From contig CAWJCP010000002.1 of the NCBI GenBank assembly GCA_963841445.1, forward strand, positions 248,001-312,000: a stretch of DNA of 64,000 nucleotides, read 5' to 3'. The notes under the pieces are model-generated. The model worked only from the letters and a program-made list of their open reading frames with translations. It made no database searches and was not told where the DNA came from. Below are positions 53,134-61,463 of this stretch, piece by piece. The first letter of the stretch is position 1; each line of letters starts with the position of its first letter. Position numbers and translations under genes: made by a program. Origin of the DNA: Mayfieldus sp963841445. Its GTDB lineage: Bacteria; Actinomycetota; Thermoleophilia; Solirubrobacterales; 70-9.

Positions 53134-54105
53134 ATGGGCGCCATGAGCTCAGTCGTGGTCAAGGAGCCAAGCGGCGGGGCGCCGAAGCCCGAGGAGCGCT
53201 TCGAGGGCCTGGTGCTCGACTTCCTCGCCTACCTGGAGCTGGAGCGCGGGCTGTCGCGCAACACGCTCAACGCCTACCGCACTGACCTGCTCCAGTTCGG
53301 CGGCTTTCTCGCCGAGCGGGGCGGCGACGCGCTCTCGGTCGGTCCCACCGACGTCTCCGAGTTCCTCGCCGAGCTGGCGACCGGCAACGGGCGCCCACCA
53401 TGCTCGGCGGCGACGATCCATCGCAAAGCCGCCTGCCTGCGCTCCTTCTACAAGCACCTGCGCCGCGAGGAGCTGATCGCCGAGGACCCCACCGCGGCGC
53501 TGAACGCGCCGCGCCGGGCGCGCAAGCTTCCCCACGTTCTCAACTACTCCGAGATCCAGCATCTGCTGGCCGTTCCGCGCGGCAGCGAGCCGACGGCGCA
53601 GCGCGACCGAGCCCTGCTCGAGGTGATGTACGCATGCGGGCTGCGCGCCTCGGAGACGATCGGGCTGGAGCTCTCCGAGATCGACCTGCAGCGCGGCTTC
53701 CTGCGCGCACACGGCAAGGGCTCCAAGGACCGCTTGGTGCCGCTGGGGACGAAGGCCGTCGCCGCGATCAACGCCTACCTGCGATCCGGCCGGCCGCAGC
53801 TGGTCGGCGAGCGGCCGGAGGCGAAGCTGTTCGTCAACTTCCGTGGCGGTCCGCTTACCCGCCAGGGCCTCTACAAGATCGTCCAGAAGAACGCCCGCGC
53901 GGCGGGGCTGGACGGCAAGATGAGCCCGCACACGCTGCGCCACAGCTTCGCCACCCACCTGCTGGCCGGCGGCTGCGACCTGCGGGCGGTGCAGGAGATG
54001 CTCGGCCATGCAGACGTCTCGACCACCCAGATGTACACCCACCTCTCCGGGGAGCAGCTCAAGGAGGCCTATTTCCGCGCCCATCCGCGGGCAACCGCCG
54101 GCTGA
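53134..54105 (+). CDS. xerD: Site-specific tyrosine recombinase XerD
   Basis: Resolves chromosome dimers at dif together with XerC. A 323-residue protein (ATG 53134, or 53143). N-terminal SAM-like domain FLAYLELERGLSRNTLNAYR. Catalytic residues: Arg in YACGLRASE (about 168), Lys in AHGKGSKDRLVP, HTLRHSF (about 267), LGHADVSTTQMYTHL with the nucleophilic Tyr (about 300). Synteny with Rv1701 supports XerD rather than a mobile integrase. Confidence 0.93.
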   Translation: MGAMSSVVVKEPSGGAPKPEERFEGLVLDFLAYLELERGLSRNTLNAYRTDLLQFGGFLAERGGDALSVGPTDVSEFLAELATGNGRPPCSAATIHRKAACLRSFYKHLRREELIAEDPTAALNAPRRARKLPHVLNYSEIQHLLAVPRGSEPTAQRDRALLEVMYACGLRASETIGLELSEIDLQRGFLRAHGKGSKDRLVPLGTKAVAAINAYLRSGRPQLVGERPEAKLFVNFRGGPLTRQGLYKIVQKNARAAGLDGKMSPHTLRHSFATHLLAGGCDLRAVQEMLGHADVSTTQMYTHLSGEQLKEAYFRAHPRATAG

Positions 54106-54148
54106 GCCGGTCAAATTACCGGTGCCGCCACCCTGATAGAACGGGGCG

Positions 54149-54751
54149 GTGCAAAGACGCCGGCTCGCGTGGCTTGCGGTGACCGCGCTGGCCCTGGCCG
54201 GCGCCGGTTGCGGCAACGAGCGCAATCAGGCGACCGGCCTCTCGCAGCTCGGGCCGCCGGTCTCGCTGGTCAACTTCACGACTCCGAACGGCGACGTCAG
54301 CTTCGGTCATCCTTCGACCTGGAGCGTGCTCGGCGGAACGCTTCCGAAGCTGGCGCAGGTCTCCTCGGGCACCGCGGTGGCGACCGTCTACGCTTACCCG
54401 CGCACCGATCTGTCCCAGACTCGGACCGGAGTGGAGGCCTCGCGGCGGCGTCTGATCGCCTCCCTGCACCGGCGAGCGCCGTCCTTCGAAGTCGAGGACA
54501 GCCGGATCCGCAAGGTCGACGGGGCGATCGCGGTGCAGATCGACGGAAAGGGCCGCATCGCCGGGCATGAGGTGCGGACCCGCAGCGTCCACGTCTACAA
54601 GGGGGCCGCGGAGTACGTGATCGACGCCTACGCGAAGCCGAAGACGTTTCACGCCGCCGAGACCGAGGCCTTCGAGCCGATGCTCGCGACGATGCGGCTC
54701 GGCGGCTTTCCCGAGGGGCACGTCTCGGGGGGCATCAAGGCGCCAGGCTGA
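54149..54751 (+). CDS. Putative lipoprotein (200 aa)
   Basis: GTG start, signal sequence LAWLAVTALALAGAGC with lipobox AGAGC. The mature domain starts FTTPNGDVSFGHPSTWSVLG, resembling PsbP/LpqN-like folds that bind small hydrophobic molecules, with VQIDGKGRIAGHEVRTRSVH in the middle. The stop overlaps the mutM ATG by 1 bp (TGATG). Function unknown. Confidence 0.75.
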   Translation: MQRRRLAWLAVTALALAGAGCGNERNQATGLSQLGPPVSLVNFTTPNGDVSFGHPSTWSVLGGTLPKLAQVSSGTAVATVYAYPRTDLSQTRTGVEASRRRLIASLHRRAPSFEVEDSRIRKVDGAIAVQIDGKGRIAGHEVRTRSVHVYKGAAEYVIDAYAKPKTFHAAETEAFEPMLATMRLGGFPEGHVSGGIKAPG

Positions 54752-55656
54752 TGCCCGAGCTGCCGGAGGTCGAGACGATCCGCCGCCAGCTCGAACCAAA
54801 GCTGCGCGGGGCCAGGATCGAGCGCCTCGAGGTGCTCGACCCGCGTTGGACGCGGCCGGTCGACCCGCGTCAGGTGGAGGCCCGGGTGGGCGGTCGGACC
54901 ATCGAGGCATTGCGCCGCCGCGGCAAGTACCTGCTGCTCGAGCTCGACGATGATTTGACCCTGGTCATGCACCTGCGGATGACCGGCAACCTGCTCCTGG
55001 TCGAGGAGGGGGCGATTGTCGCCGCGGTCGAGGAGGACGTCGCGCGGGGGGCCGACGATCGCTTTCTGCGGGCTTGCTTCCTGCTCGAGGACGGTCGCGA
55101 GATGCGCTTCAGCGACGCGCGCCGTTTCGGCGAGGCATTCCTCCTCGCCGACGATCGGGTCGAAGAGCGCTTTCTCGGGCGAGTCGGAATCGAGCCGCTC
55201 TCGGACGAGTTCACCGCCGAGGCGATCGAGCGGATCGCGGCGGGCAGGCGGGTGCCGCTGAAGTCGTTTCTGCTCGATCAGGCCGGTGTGGCCGGGGTTG
55301 GGAACATCTACGCCGACGAGGCCCTCTGGCGGGCCGAGCTTCACCCGCTCTCGCCGGCGGGCTCGATGCGGCACGAGCACGCCGCAGCGCTGCGCGAGGG
55401 GGTGGTCGAGGCGCTGGAGGCGGGACTAGCCGAAGGCGGGGCCTCGATCGACGACTACCGCGACTCGCGCGGTGCCCGCGGCTCGATGCAGGATGAGTTC
55501 ATCGTCCACACCCGCGAGGGAGAGCCATGCCCTCGCTGCGGAACGTCGATCCGCAGGATCGTCGTCTCCGGCCGCTCGACCTACTTCTGCCCCGGCTGTC
55601 AGGTGCGGCTGCGCAGGCGGCCCCGGCGCAAGCGCCGGGGCCACACCAACGCCTAG
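54751..55656 (+). CDS. mutM: Formamidopyrimidine-DNA glycosylase
   Basis: Removes 8-oxoguanine and ring-opened purines from DNA and cuts the AP site. The N-terminus MPELPEVETIRRQLEP supplies the catalytic Pro2 and Glu3. RRRGKYLLLEL holds the conserved Lys, NIYADEALW the helix-two-turn-helix region (about 185). The C-terminal zinc finger has Cys pairs CPRCG and CPGC (about 260-283). 301 residues, slightly longer than average because of an insertion with acidic residues near 90. Confidence 0.95.
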   Translation: MPELPEVETIRRQLEPKLRGARIERLEVLDPRWTRPVDPRQVEARVGGRTIEALRRRGKYLLLELDDDLTLVMHLRMTGNLLLVEEGAIVAAVEEDVARGADDRFLRACFLLEDGREMRFSDARRFGEAFLLADDRVEERFLGRVGIEPLSDEFTAEAIERIAAGRRVPLKSFLLDQAGVAGVGNIYADEALWRAELHPLSPAGSMRHEHAAALREGVVEALEAGLAEGGASIDDYRDSRGARGSMQDEFIVHTREGEPCPRCGTSIRRIVVSGRSTYFCPGCQVRLRRRPRRKRRGHTNA

Positions 55657-55803
55657 CCCTTGACCTTCAGCTTGAAGTTCTTGTGGGCCCCGTTGTTGCT
55701 GTTCTTCACCTTGACCTTGACCTTGAGCCTCTGCGTGCCCTTCTTGCCCAGGACCTTCTTGGCCTTGTGGCTGAGCCGGACCTTGATCTTCTTGGTCTGA
55801 CCC
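55653..55803 (-). pseudogene. 3' fragment of a lysine-rich secreted protein
   Basis: On the minus strand, PGQTKKIKVRLSHKAKKVLG through KGTQRLKVKVKVKNSNNGA to KLKVKG-stop. It matches the style of the lysine-rich C-terminal domains of the secreted proteins at 15.7, 20.3 and 34.9 kb. Its upstream part is gone; the P1 peptidase gene begins 48 bp further on the other strand. A long open frame continuing into that gene is only its shadow. Confidence 0.6.
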
Positions 55804-55850
55804 GGCGGATGCAAGGGCCGCGGACGGGATCGCTCGCCCATACTGTCGGC

Positions 55851-56777
55851 GTGATCGCGGTCCCGGAAGGATTCTCGGTCGGCCATTGGAGCGACGCGGA
55901 AGCGCGCACCGGCTGTAGCGCCGTGATCGCGCCCCCGGGCAGCCGCGGCGGGGTCGACGTGCGCGGAGGGGGGCCGGGCACCCGTGAGACCGACGTCATC
56001 GGCCCCCTCGCCGGCACCCACGAGGTCACCGCCGTGGTCCTCGCGGGAGGCAGCGCCTTCGGCCTTGCCGCGGCCGACGGCGTGGCGCGCTGGCTGGAGC
56101 GGCATGGGCGCGGCTATGAGACGCCCGGGGGGTTGGTCCCGATCGTCCCGGCGGCAGTGGTCTATGACCTGATCGGGGGCGATCCGTCGGTGCGACCGGG
56201 GCCCGAGCAGGGCTTCGCGGCCTGCGAGGTGGCGGCGGGCGGGGTGCCGCCGCGCGGCCGCGTCGGCGCCGGCAGCGGCACCGCGGTCGGGAAGCTTTTT
56301 GGCCGCGAGCGGGCCACGGCGGCCGGGGTCGGCTATGCGGCGGCGCGCAGCGGTCGCGGCGAGACGATCGCCGCGCTGGCGGTCGCGAACGGGTTCGGTG
56401 ACGTGATCGGCGCCGACGGCACGATCCTGGCCGGGCCGCGCGGCGACGACGGCGCGATGCGCTCGACCGCCCAAGAGGTCCAGGGGATGCAGGGGTCGCC
56501 CGACTGGACCCGGCTCGAGGAGCGCAACACGACCCTGGTCTGCCTGATGACCGACGCACCGCTTTCCAGCCCCGGCTGCGCCCGGGTGGCGCGGATGGGC
56601 AGCGCCGGCGTGGCGCGGGCGGTCGATCCGACCTTCTCCGACTTCGACGGCGACGTCGTGTTCTGCCTGGCGGCGGGAAGCGGGGAGTCGGACCGCTTCA
56701 CCTCGCTGGGAATCGGGAGCCTCGCCGCGACGCTGACCGCGGAGGCGATCCGCGACGCGGTTCGCTCGGCCGCCTGA
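55851..56777 (+). CDS. P1-family peptidase (DmpA/BapA-like)
   Basis: A 308-residue Ntn-type self-processing peptidase. GTG 55851 starts MIAVPEGFSVGHWSDAEART, where VGHWSD is typical. GGPGTRETD, VVLAGGSAFGLAAADGVARW and GAGSGTAVGKLFG are family signatures. The autocatalytic Ser would be expected in ERNTTLVCLMTDAPLS, where Thr in the NTT stretch may be the new N-terminal nucleophile. Members cleave beta-peptides or D-aminopeptides; substrate unknown. Confidence 0.85.
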   Translation: MIAVPEGFSVGHWSDAEARTGCSAVIAPPGSRGGVDVRGGGPGTRETDVIGPLAGTHEVTAVVLAGGSAFGLAAADGVARWLERHGRGYETPGGLVPIVPAAVVYDLIGGDPSVRPGPEQGFAACEVAAGGVPPRGRVGAGSGTAVGKLFGRERATAAGVGYAAARSGRGETIAALAVANGFGDVIGADGTILAGPRGDDGAMRSTAQEVQGMQGSPDWTRLEERNTTLVCLMTDAPLSSPGCARVARMGSAGVARAVDPTFSDFDGDVVFCLAAGSGESDRFTSLGIGSLAATLTAEAIRDAVRSAA

Positions 56778-56887
56778 CAGCGGTGCCACCGCCATTGGGG
56801 CGCGCGGTGCGGCTTTGGAGCCCTGAGCCCACCCAAGCCGCACCAAGCCGGTGGTACGTCCGCCGGGCGCGCAATGTTTGGCGGTCC

Positions 56888-57610
56888 GTGCCCGGCAACT
56901 TCAAGACCGAGGCAGTGGTCCTGCGCAGCATCCGCTTCGGCGAGGCGGATCGGATCCTGCATCTCTACAGCGCCCGGCGGGGGCGGATCGGGGCGATCGC
57001 GAAGGGCTCGCGGCGGCCGCGCTCGCGCTTCGGGGGCCGGCTTGAGCCCTTCTTCCGCCTCGACCTGGTCCTCTACGAGGGGCGCGGCGACCTGGCGACG
57101 GTCACGGCCGCCGCGACGGTCGACGGCTATCCGCGCCTGCGCGCCGCCGCGCCGGCCCTCGGCGCCGCCGCCCGCGCCTGCGACGCGGTTCTGCGACTGC
57201 TCGATGCAGCGGAGCCGAACCCGGCCGCCTACAACCTGCTCTGCAACTACCTGGCGATGCTCGACGACCCCGCGCGGAAGGGCCGGGCCGACCTCGCGGA
57301 GGCGCTCGCCTTCCGGCTCAAGCTCGCGCTTGCCGCCGGCTTTTCCCCCGAGCTCGGGTCCTGTGCTCGCTGCGGGGAGGCCGACCACCTGACCGGTTTC
57401 TCGGGCGCCGCCGGGGGGGTCGTCTGCACGAGCTGCGAGGGCGCAGGCTTCGAGCTCTCCGTGGAAGCGCATGCCTTCATGGTCGAGGGGCTGGCCCGGC
57501 CGCTCGCCGAGGCTCCGACCGCCGGCGCCGCGGCACTGCGCCAGGCCGAGCGCGCCGTATCGGAGACCCTCGAGCACCACGCACACGTGCGGCTGCGGTC
57601 CGCGGCTTGA
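56888..57610 (+). CDS. recO: DNA repair protein RecO
   Basis: Loads RecA onto SSB-covered DNA with RecR. GTG 56888 (MPGNFKTEAVVLRSIRFGEA) matches the family start and gives 240 residues. The OB-fold N-terminus includes ADRILHLYSARRGRIGAIAK. The zinc finger is CARCGEADHL...VVCTSCEG (about 158-180). The last codons lie in a 36-bp direct repeat. A longer upstream frame exists but adds about 35 unlikely residues. Confidence 0.9.
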   Translation: MPGNFKTEAVVLRSIRFGEADRILHLYSARRGRIGAIAKGSRRPRSRFGGRLEPFFRLDLVLYEGRGDLATVTAAATVDGYPRLRAAAPALGAAARACDAVLRLLDAAEPNPAAYNLLCNYLAMLDDPARKGRADLAEALAFRLKLALAAGFSPELGSCARCGEADHLTGFSGAAGGVVCTSCEGAGFELSVEAHAFMVEGLARPLAEAPTAGAAALRQAERAVSETLEHHAHVRLRSAA

Positions 57611-57659
57611 GGCATGCGCCTCGCACGCACACGTGCGGCTGCGGTCCGCGGCCTGAGGC
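57578..57659 (+). repeat. 36-bp direct repeat at the recO stop codon
   Basis: CACGCACACGTGCGGCTGCG plus 16 more bases at 57578-57613 recurs at 57624-57659 with one T-to-C change. The first copy encodes the RecO end AHVRLRSAA and its TGA; the second lies in the recO-dgt spacer. It reads as a tandem duplication of the gene end. Confidence 0.85.
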
Positions 57660-57727
57660 GACGCGCCACCTCCGCACGCCTGTACGCAAATACAATCGTC
57701 GCGGAGGGCCCGACCGACTTGCCGACC

Positions 57728-58732
57728 ATGACCAGATCGCTTCAGGAGCGCGTCGAAGCGTGGGAGGCCGAGTTCTTTGCAACCGATGCGACCCGCTCCT
57801 ACCCGGCGACGCGGGCGGTCGAGGAGGCGGACAGCCCGCTGCGCACGCCCTTTCAGCGCGACCGTGACCGGATCCTCCACTCGAAGGCGTTTCGCCGCCT
57901 CAAGCACAAGACCCAGGTCTTCATCGCGCCGGAGGGGGACCATTACCGGACCCGGCTCACCCACACCCTCGAGGCCTCGGCGATCTCGCGCACGGTCGCG
58001 AGGGCACTCGGCCTCAACGAGGACCTCACAGAGGCAATCGGGCTCGGGCACGACCTCGGTCACCCGCCCTTCGGGCACATCGGCGAGGAGACGCTCGACG
58101 AGGCGCTTCGCGAGCGCTGCGATCGCGGCTTCAAGCACAACGTTCATTCGCTGCGCGTCGTCGACGTGCTCGAGCGCGAAGGTGAGGGGCTCAATCTCAC
58201 CGAGCAGGTTCGGGACGGGATCCTCAACCACACCGGGCCCGAGAAGCCGGCCACCCTGGAGGGGCGAATCGTGCGGCTCGTCGATCGGGTCGCCTACATA
58301 AACCACGACATCGACGACGCGCTACGGGCGGGCATCCTCGTCGCATCCGATCTTCCGGAGGCGGAGATCGAACTGCTCGGCCCAACCGGGTCGAAGCGGA
58401 TCGACACCTTGGTCCGAGACATTGTCGATCGCTCGGCGCGGGAGGGAGACATCGTGCAGAGCGAGCAGATCGGCGGGGCGATGCTGAGGCTGCGCAAGTT
58501 CATGTTTGAGCGCGTCTACCTGGGCCCGGCCGCCCGTCAGGAGGTCGAGCGGGTGCAGCGGGCGCTGCGCGGGCTCTTCGATCACCACATCGAGAAGCCG
58601 GACGAGGTGCCGGCGCTGGACCCCAGCGCCGATCCTTGCCAGAGGGTCACCGACTACATCGCCGGGATGACAGACCGGTTTTGCATTCGTCGTTTCGCCG
58701 AGCTGGCGGTTCCCGAGGAGGCACGTTTCTAG
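57728..58732 (+). CDS. dgt: Deoxyguanosinetriphosphate triphosphohydrolase-like protein
   Basis: Hydrolyses dNTPs (dGTP) to the deoxynucleoside and triphosphate. ATG 57728, 334 residues. The start region TPFQRDRDRILHSKAFRRLK with HKTQVF is characteristic. HD-domain residues appear in RTRLTHTLEASAISR (about 76), GLGHDLGHPPFGHIGE (about 107), and NHDIDDALRAG (about 193). The upstream part of the open frame crosses the recO repeat and is not coding. In actinobacteria it often precedes dnaG, as here. Confidence 0.92.
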   Translation: MTRSLQERVEAWEAEFFATDATRSYPATRAVEEADSPLRTPFQRDRDRILHSKAFRRLKHKTQVFIAPEGDHYRTRLTHTLEASAISRTVARALGLNEDLTEAIGLGHDLGHPPFGHIGEETLDEALRERCDRGFKHNVHSLRVVDVLEREGEGLNLTEQVRDGILNHTGPEKPATLEGRIVRLVDRVAYINHDIDDALRAGILVASDLPEAEIELLGPTGSKRIDTLVRDIVDRSAREGDIVQSEQIGGAMLRLRKFMFERVYLGPAARQEVERVQRALRGLFDHHIEKPDEVPALDPSADPCQRVTDYIAGMTDRFCIRRFAELAVPEEARF

Positions 58733-58775
58733 GCTGACGGGACGCCGCGCCGCCCGGGCCGGTACCGTCGGCGAG

Positions 58776-60542
58776 GTGGCCCGCTTCTCCCCGCAGAGCG
58801 TCGACCGGGTCCGCCAGGCGGCGGACATCGTCGAGATCGTCAGCGCCCACACCGACCTGCGCCAGCAGGGGGCGCGCTGGGTTGGGCTCTGTCCGTTTCA
58901 CGAGGAGAGAACGCCCTCGTTCTCGGTCAATCCCGCTGACAAGCTCTACTACTGCTTCGGCTGCGAGGCCGGCGGAGACGTGTTCGGCTTCGTGCAGGAG
59001 AAGGAGGGGCTCGAGTTCCCCGCCGCGGTCGAGCTGCTCGCGGAGCGCTACGGGGTCGAGCTGGAGCGCGAGCAGGAGGACCCCCGCGCGGAGGCGGCGC
59101 GCAGGCGGCGCGATCGCCTTCGCGAGCTGCTGAAGCGCACCGCGGCTTTCTATTCCAGCTACCTCTGGGACTCACCCGAGGCTGCGAAGGCGCGTCAGTA
59201 CCTCGCGAGCCGCGGGCTCGGCGAGCAGGTGCTGCGCGACTTCGGGATCGGCTATGCGCCCAGCGCTTGGGACCAGGTCCTGACCCGGGGCCAGCGGGCC
59301 GGCTTCAGCATCGACGAGCTGCGTGCCGCCGGGCTTGCACAGAAGGGACGCGGCGGCGGGGTGTATGACCGTTTCCGGGAGCGGATCACGTTTCCGGTCC
59401 GCGACGCGCGGGGCCGCGTGCTCGGGTTCGGCGCCCGCGCGATGCGCGCCGAGCAGGGGGCCAAGTACGTCAACTCGGCCGAGGGGGAGCTCTACAGAAA
59501 GAGCGAGACCCTGTACGGGATCGATCGCGCCCGCGGGGCGATCGCGAAGGCGGGACGGGCGGTCGTCGTCGAGGGCTACACCGACGTTCTCGCCCTCCAT
59601 CAGGCCGGGGTCGAGGAAGCGGTCGGGGTGATGGGCACGGCGATCACCGAGCAGCAGGTGCAGATGCTCTCCGGTCAGATCGGCGAGGTCGTGCTGGCCC
59701 TCGATGCCGACCGCGCCGGTCAGGAGGCGATGCTGCGGGCCCAGCGCAAGGCCGCCGGGAGGAGGATGCGGATCCGGGTCGCGGCGATGCCCGAGGGCAA
59801 GGACCCGGCCGAGATGCTCGGCGGCGAGGGCGGCGCCGACGAATTCGGGGCCCTGGTCGACTCGGCGCTGGAGCTGCCCGAGTTCCAGGTTCGGCTGGTG
59901 CTCGACGGTGCGGATCTCTCCTCGCCGGCGGAGCGCGATCGCGCCCTGGCCGAGGTGGCGCCGGTGCTGGCCGAGATGGGCGAGAGCGCCAGCCGCGAGG
60001 AGCTGGTCCGCTACGCGGCCGGGCGGCTCGACATGGACCCGGCGATGGTGATCGGGCGGATCGCCGCGGCGCGGACCCAGGTCGAGGCGGGGATGCGGGC
60101 CGAGCAGGCCGGCCGGATCCCCGGCGAGGCGACGCTGACCTCGCGCGAGCGCCGCGAGCGGGCACTGCTCGCGATGTCGATCGCCGACCCGAAAGGCGGT
60201 CGCGAGGTGCTCGAGCGGCTGACACCAGAGCATCTTTCCTCGCCTCGCGTCGGGCGGGCCCTGGAGTGGCTGCGCGAGAACCTCGACGAGCCGCTCGCCG
60301 GCCTTCCGCCCGAAGACGAGGAGCTGGTCGGCTTGGTCACGCAGCTGGTGATGAGCGCCGAGCGCGAGCCGGCCAGCCGCGACGCGATGGAGCTGAACTT
60401 CCTGCTGCTCGAGCAGCGCCGGATCGAGGACCGGATCTCGGCGGCCGAGCGCGAGGGCGACTTCGAGGGGCGGGCGGAGCTGAACCGCGAGCGCGCCGCG
60501 CTGGTCGAACAGATCGCCCACCCGGAGCGACTGGCGAGTTAG
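58776..60542 (+). CDS. dnaG: DNA primase
   Basis: Makes RNA primers at replication forks. GTG 58776, 588 residues. The CHC2 zinc-binding domain shows CPFHEERTPSFSVNP and YYCFGCEAGGD (about 39-66). The TOPRIM domain has VVVEGYTDVLALHQAG (about 263) and LALDADRAGQEA (about 307). The C-terminal DnaB-binding part is helical (about 440-588). Completely open, with no frameshift. Confidence 0.95.
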   Translation: MARFSPQSVDRVRQAADIVEIVSAHTDLRQQGARWVGLCPFHEERTPSFSVNPADKLYYCFGCEAGGDVFGFVQEKEGLEFPAAVELLAERYGVELEREQEDPRAEAARRRRDRLRELLKRTAAFYSSYLWDSPEAAKARQYLASRGLGEQVLRDFGIGYAPSAWDQVLTRGQRAGFSIDELRAAGLAQKGRGGGVYDRFRERITFPVRDARGRVLGFGARAMRAEQGAKYVNSAEGELYRKSETLYGIDRARGAIAKAGRAVVVEGYTDVLALHQAGVEEAVGVMGTAITEQQVQMLSGQIGEVVLALDADRAGQEAMLRAQRKAAGRRMRIRVAAMPEGKDPAEMLGGEGGADEFGALVDSALELPEFQVRLVLDGADLSSPAERDRALAEVAPVLAEMGESASREELVRYAAGRLDMDPAMVIGRIAAARTQVEAGMRAEQAGRIPGEATLTSRERRERALLAMSIADPKGGREVLERLTPEHLSSPRVGRALEWLRENLDEPLAGLPPEDEELVGLVTQLVMSAEREPASRDAMELNFLLLEQRRIEDRISAAEREGDFEGRAELNRERAALVEQIAHPERLAS

Positions 60543-60627
60543 CCGGCGCAATTCGCGGGTCGACGAAGGTCCCGGCTTTCGAACACACGTTCGATTTTCC
60601 GTCCGGCCCAAATGCCAGGATTTCCGC

Positions 60628-61338
60628 ATGGACAAGCGGTTTCTGGAGGATTGTCTGGCAAAGGGAATGTCCCTTCCGCAGATCGGCAAGCTAACCGGCA
60701 AGGACCCGTCGACGGTCGGCTACTGGGTCGAGAAGCACGGTCTGACAGCCAATGGAGCTCGGAAATACGCGGCCCGCGGTGGAATCGTCGAAGAAGTACT
60801 CGAGATTGCGGTTGAGGAAGGGATGACGCTGGGGGAAATCGCTGCAGAGCTTGAGTGCAGCGTATCCACCGTGCGCTACTGGCTGACGAAGTACGGATTC
60901 CCCACCGACGCTGGTCAACCCAAGCGATCCAGGAAGCTCGCAGATCCGGTTGGAACCCGGAAGGTCATGGAGTGCAGCCACCACGGCTCGACCGAATTTG
61001 TCGTAGAAGGGCGCGGCTATTACAGATGCGTCAGATGCCGCTCAGAGGCAGTGGCCAAACGTCGCCGCAAAGTGAAGCGAATCCTCGTCGAGGAAGCCGG
61101 AGGATGTTGCGTGATTTGTGGATATTGCGGGAGCCCGTCGGCATTGGAATTTCATCATCTTGATCCGAAGCAGAAGTCTTTTCCCCTCTCGATTCGCGGA
61201 CGAACCTCGGGAATTGACAAGCTTCGTGCCGAGGCCCGGAAATGCATTTTGCTCTGTGCGACCTGCCATGCGGAGGTTGAGGCAGGAGACGCGGAGGTGC
61301 CGTTAAAGTTGACTGCCGTGGCGGGCGATTCGAAGTAG
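60628..61338 (+). CDS. HNH endonuclease-like protein with two N-terminal HTH segments
   Basis: A 236-residue protein. Two helix-turn-helix segments occur in tandem: LAKGMSLPQIGKLTGKDPST with VGYW (about 10-33), and EEGMTLGEIAAELECSVSTV with RYW (about 62-87). The centre has a zinc pair YRCVRC (about 131), then an HNH fold with CCVICGYCG, LEFHHLDPKQKSF (about 175) and LLCATCHAEVE (about 210). The codon usage is lower in GC than dnaG. It sits between dnaG and tRNA-Asn, a usual integration spot. It may be a homing-type or defence nuclease. Confidence 0.8.
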   Translation: MDKRFLEDCLAKGMSLPQIGKLTGKDPSTVGYWVEKHGLTANGARKYAARGGIVEEVLEIAVEEGMTLGEIAAELECSVSTVRYWLTKYGFPTDAGQPKRSRKLADPVGTRKVMECSHHGSTEFVVEGRGYYRCVRCRSEAVAKRRRKVKRILVEEAGGCCVICGYCGSPSALEFHHLDPKQKSFPLSIRGRTSGIDKLRAEARKCILLCATCHAEVEAGDAEVPLKLTAVAGDSK

Positions 61339-61366
61339 CACACGGTGGATTAGCACGCTGCGTTAA

Positions 61367-61440
61367 TCCGGGGTAGCTCAATTGGAAGCAGCGCTCGGCC
61401 GTTAACCGAGAGGTTGTGGGTTCGAGTCCCACCCCCGGAG
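61367..61440 (+). tRNA. tRNA-Asn (GTT)
   Basis: A 74-nt cloverleaf. The 7-bp acceptor stem TCCGGGG/CCCCGGA carries discriminator G. The anticodon stem CTCGG/CCGAG encloses loop CCGTTAA with anticodon GTT, and the T arm contains GGTTCGAGTCC. CCA is not encoded. It lies just after the HNH gene. Confidence 0.95.
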
Positions 61441-61463
61441 CTTCTGTAACTGAACTGAGTCGC

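Noticed and set aside
53134..54105. Tyrosine recombinase considered as a mobile-element integrase
   Set aside because: Synteny with M. tuberculosis and full XerD motifs support the housekeeping XerD; no att-like duplication was seen nearby.
55653..56846. A 397-codon minus-strand frame across the P1 peptidase
   Set aside because: Only its last ~50 codons look real (lysine-rich fragment); the rest is the antisense of a well-supported gene.
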